A stretch of 27,158 bases of DNA from an uncultured Bacilli bacterium (GTDB lineage Bacteria; Bacillota_I; Bacilli_A; RF39; UBA660): the NCBI GenBank assembly GCA_944331725.1, contig CALVJE010000003.1:1-27158 (forward strand), given 5' to 3'. The notes below the pieces were generated by a model that saw nothing but the letters and a program-made list of their open reading frames with translations, did no database searches and was not told the DNA's origin. Position numbers and translations under genes: made by a program. Of this stretch, positions 18,799-25,538 are shown piece by piece (the stretch's first letter is position 1; each line of letters starts with the position of its first letter).

Positions 18799-19386
18799 TT
18801 AAATCATATAATTATGAAATATTAAAGCACCATTTAAAGGATTATCAAAGTAATCTTTCTTAAACCAATTTAATAGACATATTTGTGATTCATCAATTCC
18901 ACTAAACGTATAAAATATTTTAAAGCCTTTAATTCTAAGATTATAATCCTTCCAATGCTTACAATCTCTACTAAGTAAACAAGCAAGATTTTCAGGATTA
19001 TAATAATTGTGCTTCTCTTGTCTTATTTTATCAGGCTCTTCCATATTAACAATATTTTCGTCCTTTTCGTCAAAATAAATTTTCCATTTCTCTTTAGGAT
19101 AATTATAGTCTAAGCAATCTTTTAAGTAAGCATTTATTACGCTTAAAGATGTTTTTTGTATATTTCTATTATTAAATCCTGGATGTTTTTATTAAACACG
19201 TCTTTCTTAATTGATAAGATTATTTCTTTACTATTCTTCTTAATATCATAAAGATTTAAATCAATAACTTTACCTAAAGAATCTATAATATTTATCTCCA
19301 TCACTAAAATAACCATCTTCAAACATACTTAAAGGTCTAGTAACTTTTAGAGAAATAGCTGCACTACAATCCATTACACCAGTCAT
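18799..19386 (-). pseudogene. Frameshifted remnant of an unrecognised gene
   Basis: Three protein-like segments in two frames join into one about 195-residue product. It starts with ATG 19386 (MTGVMDCSAAISLKV), preceded by TAGGAG and 7 nt after the nuclease stop. It shifts near 19300 (to NIIDSLGKVIDLNLYDIKK) and shifts back at a five-A tract near 19186-19190 (to KHPGFNNRNIQKTSLSV). It ends at 18799 with GALIFHNYMI. Each shift leads directly into a stop in the old frame. I do not recognise the family. Two indels argue for decay and not a single sequencing error. It was probably co-transcribed with the Rpn-like nuclease gene. Confidence 0.6.
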
Positions 19387-19393
19387 AATTCTC

Positions 19394-20302
19394 CTACATT
19401 AATCTTGCAATTTGATTTTCTGAAAGTCCTGTATATTTGCATACCTTAGGAATAGATAATCCATCTTTAAGAAGATTTTTAGCAATAGAATTTTTTTCAT
19501 TATTAACACCTTGTTTAATTCCTTGTTTAATTCCTTGCTTAACACCTTGCTTCTTAGCAGTAATTTTTATACTATTTTCTATTCTTCTTCTTTCCTCTTC
19601 TTCATCATATAGTCCAATAGTATAAGCATCATTAGTTAATCTTTTTAATTCATTTGCAACTTCCATTAACTCTTCATCTCCTTTCGCTAACGCATCTATT
19701 TCATCTATTTTTGTTAATGTTAATATTACTAATTCTTTTTCTAATTTAGTTAACTCTAATCCTCTATCATATTTTTCTCTTATTAATTTTAAATTAACAT
19801 ATATTTTACCCCATTTATCACTTTCTACTATTCCATATTTATCTCTTGATTTAAATTCTAATAAATTATCTTTACTTAAGAAACAATAAAAGTTATTGAT
19901 ATTTATTTGTATTACTTTAGGCATACCAGCATAACTTTTCGCTCTTCTTATTAAATCATTTTTTACTTTACCTAAATATGCATCATTTCTCTCTATTAAT
20001 CCATCCCATTTTCTATTATTAAATTCATAGTTAAACACATATCCTTTTACTTCAAATAAAACATCTGATACTTTACCTTTTTCTAAAACATTATCTATTA
20101 CATACTCAGTATTCATTTCTTTATAAGTATTTAATATTAGTTTTTTAGATACACTTGTTAAGTTAAATGTAGTATCTGCTCTATATTTAGGACAATTTCT
20201 CATAATAGCTTTATATATACAGTCATAAGTAGCAGGGACAATTTCCCCTTTTCTCTTTAATTCATTTACTATTTCTTCAAATCTTTTTTTGGTAATAGCC
20301 AA
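19394..20302 (-). CDS. PD-(D/E)XK nuclease family / Rpn-like transposase-associated protein
   Basis: A protein of about 302 residues resembling the Rpn/PDDEXK_2 family of recombination-promoting nucleases. The segment SDVLFEVKGYVFNYEFNN and RNDAYLGKVKNDL fit its nuclease core, and it ends with the usual KQG repeats (KQGVKQGIKQGIKQG, encoded by four 12-nt units near 19506-19553) followed by a small helix-turn-helix-like tail (GLSIPKVCKYTGLSENQIARL). The start is set at TTG 20302 because AAAGGAGG lies 7 nt upstream, and the longer GTG start at 20326 would overlap the -10 box. The family assignment rests on pattern recognition and the catalytic residues are not certain. Confidence 0.6.
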   Translation of the reverse strand: MAITKKRFEEIVNELKRKGEIVPATYDCIYKAIMRNCPKYRADTTFNLTSVSKKLILNTYKEMNTEYVIDNVLEKGKVSDVLFEVKGYVFNYEFNNRKWDGLIERNDAYLGKVKNDLIRRAKSYAGMPKVIQININNFYCFLSKDNLLEFKSRDKYGIVESDKWGKIYVNLKLIREKYDRGLELTKLEKELVILTLTKIDEIDALAKGDEELMEVANELKRLTNDAYTIGLYDEEEERRRIENSIKITAKKQGVKQGIKQGIKQGVNNEKNSIAKNLLKDGLSIPKVCKYTGLSENQIARLM

Positions 20303-20325
20303 GGCAATTCCTCCTTTCTGCAACA

Positions 20326-20354
20326 CTTATATCATAGTCTAAAAATGATTGCAA
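20326..20354 (-). promoter_or_regulatory. Promoter of the Rpn-like nuclease gene
   Basis: On the minus strand -35 TTGCAA (20354-20349), 17-nt spacer, -10 TATAAG (20331-20326). Transcription would begin near 20319, leaving a leader of about 17 nt that holds the AAAGGAGG site. Confidence 0.5.
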
Positions 20355-20442
20355 AAAGGCAATTTTTAAAATTCAAAGAAAATAGACTTTCAATTTATTA
20401 TTTTCTCTAGGGGAATTTTAAATTTTCATATCAAAAAATCTC

Positions 20443-20481
20443 TCAATTTACAAAAACCATACTTTTTTCAAAAATTTTCAT
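20443..20481 (-). CDS. Possible 12-residue leader ORF
   Basis: ATG at 20481 with AAAGGAG 5 nt upstream opens MKIFEKSMVFVN and then a TGA. It lies in the otherwise featureless AT-rich gap 20355-20532. The good ribosome site is the only support; no attenuator or promoter of its own is clear. Confidence 0.2.
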   Translation of the reverse strand: MKIFEKSMVFVN

Positions 20482-20532
20482 TTATACTCCTTTCCCCATC
20501 TTTATTAAAGTCTCCCATCTATCTATAAAGTA

Positions 20533-20835
20533 TCATAATAGATGTTTTATGTCAAGATATTTTTGATATATTTTTGAAACAAGCAAAAGAAGAGAAAACA
20601 ATTCCACTCTCATTTTAATTTCTAAATATTTATTATTAGTATAATTAATAATTTTAATAATTTCTAAATTATCTAGTATTAAATAATTAATATTATATTT
20701 ATCTAATTTATAATCTATAAGTTTCACTATTTTATTATCAATATCAAAAGTAATATATTCATCTTTCTTTAAAATAATAATTACATAATTAGGATATAAT
20801 CTTTTTAAAAATAAATATCTTGTCTTAATAGTTAG
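20533..20835 (-). pseudogene. Decayed or non-coding ORF downstream of the DGR template
   Basis: A frame of about 100 codons is open from just after a TGA at 20836-20838 to the stop at 20533 (for example LYPNYVIIILKKDEYITFD). Its only in-frame start is a GTG at 20727 without a ribosome site. In the same frame an ATG at 20850 is separated from it by that TGA. It could be the remnant of a small protein gene, or chance openness in AT-rich DNA; there is no recognised domain. Confidence 0.3.
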
Positions 20836-20951
20836 TCACTTCCTATACATTTATAGGAATGTGACGTATCACATTCCATATGTATATTTAATTCTGCTTA
20901 AAAGCAAGGTTAATCTATGTCGATAAATCTTCTATTTAAAGCCTTAACCTT
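20835..20951 (-). other. Structured region 3' of the DGR template repeat
   Basis: Several inverted repeats lie within 120 nt. A perfect 9-bp hairpin GGAATGTGA (20856-20864) / TCACATTCC (20869-20877) competes with TTCCTATA (20840-20847) / TATAGGAA (20852-20859), which extends through GTCAC/GTGAC. A long-range pair TTAACCTT (20944-20951) / AAGGTTAA (20906-20913) lies closer to the template. In the Bordetella phage DGR the RNA just 3' of the template is needed to prime cDNA synthesis; this segment is the positional equivalent. The role is inferred; the repeats are seen. Confidence 0.5.
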
Positions 20952-20968
20952 AAATACCTAAAATTAAT

Positions 20969-21068
20969 CGGCTGGGCGGACACCATTAGTATTGTTCGTA
21001 TTATTGCTGTTAACATATCCTGTGTTGTTCAGATTAAACACATTGTTAGAATTAGAGGCGTGGGGAGT
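20969..21068 (-). repeat. DGR template repeat (TR)
   Basis: A 100-nt non-coding copy of the variable end of the target gene, 21 nt downstream of the reverse transcriptase stop and on the same strand. Read as codons it gives TPHASNSNNVFNLNNTGYV and continues NSNNTNNTNGVRPA, very rich in AAY codons at the positions that differ in the target. By hand alignment to the VR, 16 of 34 adenines differ but only 9 of 66 other bases, and the TR lacks one codon. Asn-rich adenine codons whose A changes give many residues without stops are the hallmark of DGR templates. Confidence 0.92.
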
Positions 21069-21089
21069 ATTAACCATATAAAGATTAAC

Positions 21090-22172
21090 CTAATTAGTAA
21101 AGAAATATTTATCTATTAGTCTTTTTATTTTAAGATTATTAAAACTATAATAATAGTTATTAATACTAGAAAAAGTACTACTAAAAGATATTTTATAATT
21201 ATCATATAAATACTTAACTTCTTTGATTCTTTTCTTAACTCTTTTTAAAGTACTATTACTAATATTAACAATAGTTTTATTATTAATAACTCTAAATCTA
21301 TAACCTAAGAAGATAAAGCCTTCTTTACTATTTGTAATATTAGTTTTATTTTTATTTAATTTTAGTTTATAAACATCATTTAACTCTTGTTCTATTTTTT
21401 CTTTTATTTCTTTTAAATACTCTTTATCTTGATGAATTAATATAAAATCATCCATATACTTTACGAAACACTTAATTTTATAGTCATGTATTATCTTATG
21501 GTCTAATCTATTTAAGTAATAGATAGATAAAAACTGACTAGTCATATTACCTATAGGTAAACCTTTATCATAAAGATAATATGGTAAAGATAAATTATTT
21601 TTAGAATTTATCTTACTAATAGATTTATTAATATAATCTCTATTAGTACTATCTATAATATTACATATATATTTATATTCAAAAGTATTACCTAAATCTT
21701 CTTTTAACATATTTTTTAAAACATTATGATCTATTGAATAAAAGTATTTAGATATATCTAGCTTTAAGATATAAAACTTATCATACTTTTTCATCTTCTC
21801 TAAATATTTTTTAACTAATTTAAGAGCATAATCTCTTCCTTTACCCTTTCTAGTAGCAGTATTTCTATCATCTAATTTACATTCTAATTTAGGCATTAAA
21901 TAATATCTTGTAACATAATGATTAATAAGTTTATCTTTAATATTTAAAGACATAATAATTCTTTCTTTAGGATATTTAATTAAGAAGATATTATAAACTC
22001 CTCCATTATAGTTTAAATTAACTAAATCATTACATACTTTCTTTATATTCATCATTTTATATTTTTCAAATTTATATATCTTATATTTATTTTTAGTGTT
22101 TTTACATATCTCTTTTTCATAAATTCTTAAAACATCATCAAACTTTACTTCTATCATACTTAATCCAACCAT
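21090..22172 (-). CDS. DGR reverse transcriptase
   Basis: Error-prone reverse transcriptase that copies TR RNA with adenine mutagenesis so the cDNA can replace the VR. At 360 aa it is the compact DGR size with no maturase or endonuclease domain. Seen: catalytic Asp in LKLDISKYFYSID (D139), motif 4 LPIGNMTSQF (205-214) with the SQ typical of DGR enzymes in place of the group II intron PQG, the catalytic YMDD (239-242) and FIFLGYRF after it. The ATG at 22172 lies inside the Avd gene (35-nt overlap); an alternative ATG at 22157 starts MIEVKF. The TR follows directly. A retron or group II intron is unlikely given motif 4 and the repeats. Confidence 0.95.
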   Translation of the reverse strand: MVGLSMIEVKFDDVLRIYEKEICKNTKNKYKIYKFEKYKMMNIKKVCNDLVNLNYNGGVYNIFLIKYPKERIIMSLNIKDKLINHYVTRYYLMPKLECKLDDRNTATRKGKGRDYALKLVKKYLEKMKKYDKFYILKLDISKYFYSIDHNVLKNMLKEDLGNTFEYKYICNIIDSTNRDYINKSISKINSKNNLSLPYYLYDKGLPIGNMTSQFLSIYYLNRLDHKIIHDYKIKCFVKYMDDFILIHQDKEYLKEIKEKIEQELNDVYKLKLNKNKTNITNSKEGFIFLGYRFRVINNKTIVNISNSTLKRVKKRIKEVKYLYDNYKISFSSTFSSINNYYYSFNNLKIKRLIDKYFFTN

Positions 22173-22488
22173 ATAACATCTTCATAATAGTAGTAAGTTC
22201 AAATATAACTTTATCAAATACTTTTTTACTAATATATTTATTTCTATAACTTTTTTCAAAGTAAAAATCTAACATAGATAATTTAGATGATATCTTATCT
22301 AAATAATTATTTCTATCTATACTACTATTCGCTTCATAAATAAGTTCTAATACTTTAAGAGAATCTCTCATAATAGCATCTTTAAGTATATATTCTTTTT
22401 TAGGATAATTAACTAAGATATCATCTAAATAGAAGATAAAATTTTTCATCTTTATTACTAATTTAAATCTTTCATTATTCATTAACAT
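22138..22488 (-). CDS. avd: Avd-like DGR accessory variability determinant (four-helix bundle)
   Basis: A small basic, helical protein of 116 residues directly upstream of, and overlapping, the reverse transcriptase. The spacing of helices, and motifs such as ILKDAIMRDSLKVLELIYEA and SKLSMLDFYFEKSYRNKYIS, resemble Avd / four-helix-bundle (23S rRNA intervening-sequence-like) proteins. Avd forms a pentameric barrel that binds the RT and the template RNA. The GAGG ribosome site is only 3 nt from the first ATG but 9 nt from the third residue's ATG (22482), so the real start may be 22482. It overlaps the previous gene by 14 nt. Confidence 0.8.
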   Translation of the reverse strand: MLMNNERFKLVIKMKNFIFYLDDILVNYPKKEYILKDAIMRDSLKVLELIYEANSSIDRNNYLDKISSKLSMLDFYFEKSYRNKYISKKVFDKVIFELTTIMKMLYGWIKYDRSKV

Positions 22489-22855
22489 AATCCTCTATCA
22501 TTTTATAAAGTTTCTCTATTTTAGTAAAAGGCATATCTCTTATTTTATCTTCCAAAGATTTCTTTTTAGTATCTAAATTATATTTATCTTTACCTAGTTT
22601 TAAATAATAATTATAGTTATTAAGTTTCTTAAAGTCTTTAATATTATCATCTATTTTTTCATCTATAATTTTATAACTAATCTTTTTAGATTCTAAATTA
22701 TTAATTACTTTAGATAAACTACTATGAGGAAAGCCACTTCTTTTATTAGTTATTTTATAGTTAAATAGATAATATAGAATATAACTATCATTATCAAAAC
22801 ATTGATAAAAACCTCCCATTTTTCTTAGTGTTACAAAATTACTACTATTCTTCAT
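22475..22855 (-). CDS. MutS domain-I-like DGR accessory protein
   Basis: A 126-residue protein whose N-terminal half mimics the mismatch-recognition domain I of MutS: RKMGGFYQCFDNDSYILYYL corresponds to the MutS region with RMGDFYE, followed by GFPHSSLSKVINNLESKKI in place of GVPYHAV. The ATPase, clamp and lever domains are absent. Similar stand-alone MutS-like proteins are known next to some DGRs. By inference it could bind the TR RNA-cDNA hybrid or mismatched heteroduplex. AGGAGAG lies 8 nt before the ATG, and its own promoter is at 22900-22928. The C-terminal third (DKIRDMPFTKIEKLYKMIED) is helical. Confidence 0.75.
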   Translation of the reverse strand: MKNSSNFVTLRKMGGFYQCFDNDSYILYYLFNYKITNKRSGFPHSSLSKVINNLESKKISYKIIDEKIDDNIKDFKKLNNYNYYLKLGKDKYNLDTKKKSLEDKIRDMPFTKIEKLYKMIEDYVNE

Positions 22856-22899
22856 TGTTACTTCTCTCCTATGATTAGATTATATAATATTATCAAATA

Positions 22900-22928
22900 A
22901 TTATAGTAATAATTTTTTATATTGTCGT
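22900..22928 (-). promoter_or_regulatory. Promoter of the DGR msl-avd-rt-TR transcript
   Basis: On the minus strand -35 ACGACA (22928-22923), a 17-nt spacer and a perfect -10 TATAAT (22905-22900), 44 nt before the ATG at 22855. It lies after the target-gene terminator, so the mutagenesis machinery can be expressed separately from its target. Confidence 0.5.
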
Positions 22929-22999
22929 TATAATGCATTATCATTTTCAAAAGATATGTATATTCTTATTGACTTTACAATTAAAGGAATAGAAACAAC

Positions 23000-23058
23000 A
23001 GATAACGAAAAAAAGCCAAAAAAAGCACGGCCAAAAGATTTCACCTTTTAGGGCCGTG
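23000..23058 (-). terminator. Terminator hairpin after the DGR target gene
   Basis: Arms CACGGCC (23026-23032) and GGCCGTG (23052-23058) with an inner AAAAG/CTTTT extension, loop of about 7 nt. On the minus strand two T tracts follow (CTTTTTTT, then GGCTTTTTTT). It begins 16 nt after the target stop and 90 nt after the VR. Hairpins downstream of a VR also promote retrohoming in other DGRs, so it may have both roles. Confidence 0.8.
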
Positions 23059-23074
23059 TTTTACTACTTCTTTA

Positions 23075-24484
23075 TTAATTTTGCAATATATATGGATTAC
23101 TACTACTCCCATCACCGTCAACTATTTTGATATTAGATTTTAGAAAGACGACTGGACGGACGCCAAGATTAGAATAGTACGCACGATAGTCGCTAAGATA
23201 TCCTGTACTATCCACATAAAACACATTGCCAGAACCAGCGGCGTGGGGAGTGATTGTCCATTGAATTGATGAATTAAATATCCAATCATTATTCTTACAA
23301 TCACTAAAATCACTGCTCTTCCAATTATATAATTCTTTATTTAAACAAGTGTTTCTATCTGTTGTACTTCCTCCACTTGTCGCATATCCATAATCAGAAG
23401 GATACATTAATCCTACTTTTCCTACAAAACTTGTATCTCTTCCACTATATACTGTTGTTCCTCGCTCGTATGAATAAAAGTGACTTGTTAATCCATTAGT
23501 TGAACTTGTACAATTTGATGTTCCTCCTAAATACCATAGAGTATCTCCTATCATACTTTTGGCATTGTCACTTAAAATATTAGTCCAATAGTCCCCACTA
23601 TTTAAATTAGCATTTAAAGTTGCATTAGACCAATCATTAATATTATTAAAGTCCCATGCCATATTTCCAATAGAGTCATTTCTTATTAGTTTAAGTCTTT
23701 CTTCGACATTCCCTGTTCCATCATCAACTGTAAACACTCCTATAATTCTCCATGTTTCATTATTAAAAGTTACATAATTATTAGGATCTGCACCTATATA
23801 TCTATAATCTGTTAGAGCCTCTGTTTGTTCTGTCTCTGGATGACTAAATGTCCACATCTCTTTCTTTTGAGCATCTGTTGCACTGTTATAGTCTAAATCT
23901 TCTGGATTTACTTTAGCAAGTAATGTATCAACTGCTGTTTTTTGTTCTCTATCATAACTAGTTACAACTATCTTACTCTTATATTCTTTACCTTGAGCAG
24001 AGTTATCGGCCGTTTCATCTAACCACATCCATAACTGATATGTTACTTTATCTTCTGGTTCTAATGTTTCTTCACTCTTTATATCAAATTCTCCTGTTCC
24101 ATAACTACTAACACTAACTACTCCACTATCATATCCTTGATCATTAGTTAATCTCATTTTTAAATAATTATTTGTTAAAGTGTTATTTATATCTTCTTCT
24201 AATGATACGTGATAATAAGCATTTATATTACCAGTATTAGTTACAGTAAATGTATAAGGCGTTGTCTTTTGACCCTTAGCATCTGTCATTGGAGCGGCAT
24301 TATCTAAATTAATATTATCACCTTCTGTAAAATCAACCTTTAATATACCTGCTGTTAAAGTGATTTCTTTATCACCTTCTATAGTCATTGTAAGTAAAGC
24401 ATATGTTGTTCCTATTAATGCTATTATACTTACTAAAACTATACTTACTGATATTATTATATATTTCTTTTTTGTCTTATCCAT
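23075..24484 (-). CDS. DGR target: membrane-anchored surface protein with variable C-terminal lectin-like domain
   Basis: A 469-residue exported protein. Residues 1-32 are a basic stretch and a hydrophobic helix ending GTTYALL (signal or anchor). Residues about 33-175 resemble TasA/camelysin-type domains (LTAGILKVDF, YTFTVTNTGNINAYYHVSLE). Residues about 225-469 form a domain opening with DPNNYVTFNNETWRIIGVF and ending GVRPVVFLKSNIKIVDGDG, with cysteines at STSNC-like and FSDCKN sites. The VR covers residues 412-445, with the likely variable positions 417, 419, 423, 425, 426 and 431-438. The GVRPV end resembles the C-type-lectin / formylglycine-enzyme fold used by many DGR targets (inference). 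It starts 2 nt after the pilin-like gene, with AAGGAG 11 nt upstream of the ATG. Confidence 0.9.
   Translation of the reverse strand: MDKTKKKYIIISVSIVLVSIIALIGTTYALLTMTIEGDKEITLTAGILKVDFTEGDNINLDNAAPMTDAKGQKTTPYTFTVTNTGNINAYYHVSLEEDINNTLTNNYLKMRLTNDQGYDSGVVSVSSYGTGEFDIKSEETLEPEDKVTYQLWMWLDETADNSAQGKEYKSKIVVTSYDREQKTAVDTLLAKVNPEDLDYNSATDAQKKEMWTFSHPETEQTEALTDYRYIGADPNNYVTFNNETWRIIGVFTVDDGTGNVEERLKLIRNDSIGNMAWDFNNINDWSNATLNANLNSGDYWTNILSDNAKSMIGDTLWYLGGTSNCTSSTNGLTSHFYSYERGTTVYSGRDTSFVGKVGLMYPSDYGYATSGGSTTDRNTCLNKELYNWKSSDFSDCKNNDWIFNSSIQWTITPHAAGSGNVFYVDSTGYLSDYRAYYSNLGVRPVVFLKSNIKIVDGDGSSSNPYILQN
23149..23251 (-). repeat. DGR variable repeat (VR)
   Basis: A 103-nt match to the TR at 20969-21068, encoding residues 412-445 of the target. 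Shared anchors are ACTCCCCACGCC at the start, AATGTGTTT and ACAGGATAT inside, and GTCCG/CCAG at the end. Template AAY codons have become Gly, Gly, Tyr, Asp, Ser, Ser, Tyr, Arg, Tyr and Tyr. Nine non-adenine differences and one extra CTT codon (residue 440) are also present, so the pair is diverged. Confidence 0.92.
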
Positions 24485-24486
24485 AA

Positions 24487-24870
24487 CTACTCTTTCTCCT
24501 TTGTTATATAACCTGCTTTATCACACTCTAAATGGGCTTTATATAAGTACTCTTCATCATCTATTTTAGTTACTTCTACATAACTCTTATAATTATCACA
24601 ATTATAATTATTAATATCTTTTATTTGCTTTAAATATTTCTCTTTTACTAAAGCATTTAATACTACTCTAGTACTCTTATTTATTTCTTTAGGTAAATAA
24701 GCTTTATAATTACTAAAATACTTTTTAGTTGCATTTAACATTTTCTCTTCTTGTTTATAATAATAAGAATTATTTTTAGCTTCACTATATTTATTAATAC
24801 TAACAAATAGAATAAATATTAATAATCCTAATACTATTAGAACTATTAATATTTTTGATTTTTTACTCAT
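24487..24870 (-). CDS. Pilin-like / bitopic membrane protein
   Basis: A 127-residue protein with one N-terminal transmembrane helix (about residues 6-25) and an exported domain. It lacks the G-F-x-x-x-E prepilin cleavage motif. The end of the exported part (CDNYKSYVEVTKIDDEEYLYKAHLEC) parallels the pilin at 16506-16961 (CNLESYAIVT...LEYKACLKC), so it may be a pilin-derived companion of the target. It overlaps the VUT gene by 4 nt and is 2 nt from the target gene, so all three should be co-translated. The function is inferred only. Confidence 0.65.
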   Translation of the reverse strand: MSKKSKILIVLIVLGLLIFILFVSINKYSEAKNNSYYYKQEEKMLNATKKYFSNYKAYLPKEINKSTRVVLNALVKEKYLKQIKDINNYNCDNYKSYVEVTKIDDEEYLYKAHLECDKAGYITKEKE

Positions 24871-25466
24871 TTTCTTCTTCTTTTTGTTACAGGAGAGACT
24901 TTCTTTTCATCAAAATTAATTAAGATAATAGAAATAATTGCCTCTATCATTATAGTAACAAAGTATGTTCTCCAGAATGCTGTAACCATAGTCATTCTAC
25001 TTATAAATAACATACTAATTAAATTATCTACTAACATTGCAAATATATAAGTTGCAAGTATTGCTAGTTTATTACCATCTGTATTCATAAATAAGTAATA
25101 ATAAATAGTTAGGTTAATCATTTGACTTGCTAAGTATGCAAATACTTCTCCTGTTACAGGAACATAATCTACATTATGTTCACCCAATATACTTGCTGTT
25201 ATCATAAATAATAACATAAGACAAGCTGAATAACTAATTCCATTCATTGTCTCTTTATAGCCATATTTTTTAGTAATAATATTTGCTATAAAGTATCTAA
25301 ATGGATATGCAAATATTGCTAATGTTAAACTAGCTTTACCTATGTTAAATTCAAATTTACCTAATACCCACCCTAAAATAGCAACGGCAGTTAGTAAAAG
25401 AATATAAATCCAACTAGATACTTCTTCAGTTTTTACTACTTGCCTTCTAGCACTTCCTTTTGTCAT
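24867..25466 (-). CDS. VUT-family membrane transporter (possible queuosine-precursor transporter)
   Basis: A 199-residue protein with about six hydrophobic helices and a basic C-terminus (KVSPVTKRRRK). The segment YPFRYFIANIITKKYGYKE resembles the hallmark loop of the VUT/YhhQ family (two helices followed by E/K-x-x-G). Such proteins import queuosine precursors or other vitamins. GGAGG lies about 7 nt before the ATG. It heads the operon that contains the DGR target, although no functional link is evident. Its promoter could not be placed with confidence. Confidence 0.6.
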   Translation of the reverse strand: MTKGSARRQVVKTEEVSSWIYILLLTAVAILGWVLGKFEFNIGKASLTLAIFAYPFRYFIANIITKKYGYKETMNGISYSACLMLLFMITASILGEHNVDYVPVTGEVFAYLASQMINLTIYYYLFMNTDGNKLAILATYIFAMLVDNLISMLFISRMTMVTAFWRTYFVTIMIEAIISIILINFDEKKVSPVTKRRRK

Positions 25467-25503
25467 TATAACTCCTCCTATTCTTATAAAAATAATATAA
25501 CAT

Positions 25504-25538
25504 AAAAAAAAGAAAAGAGAAAGACTTTTCTTTTTTTT
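25504..25538. terminator. A/T-rich hairpin terminator
   Basis: AAAAAAGAAAAG and CTTTTCTTTTTT arms flank a 7-nt loop just after the lipoprotein stop, with T runs on the side of the minus-strand transcript. It would isolate the VUT operon from the lipoprotein gene. Confidence 0.65.

Noticed and set aside
19506..19553. Short tandem repeats as a CRISPR-like array
   Set aside because: The 12-nt units are contiguous, without spacers, and encode the KQG repeats of a protein.
19437..19625. Plus-strand frame with Cys/Leu/Ile/Pro repeats
   Set aside because: It is the reverse reading of the KQG repeats of the Rpn-like gene.
20836..20850. In-frame TGA as tryptophan (alternative genetic code)
   Set aside because: TGA clearly ends real genes here, for example in the ATGA overlap at 13369-13372, and tryptophan is written TGG in the confident genes.
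20856..20877. Palindrome as an insertion-sequence end or attachment site
   Set aside because: No second copy, target duplication, transposase or integrase is visible nearby.
20969..21068. Template repeat as the remnant of a second target gene
   Set aside because: Homology stops at both ends of the repeat, the flanks do not continue the target reading frame, and its position and Asn-codon richness fit a template.
21090..22172. Reverse transcriptase as a group II intron or retron enzyme
   Set aside because: No maturase or endonuclease domain, motif 4 has SQ, and the Avd-like gene plus TR/VR pair fit a DGR.
24360..24569. Plus-strand hydrophobic frame across the target gene start
   Set aside because: Antisense to the signal and anchor region of the target and the end of the pilin-like gene.
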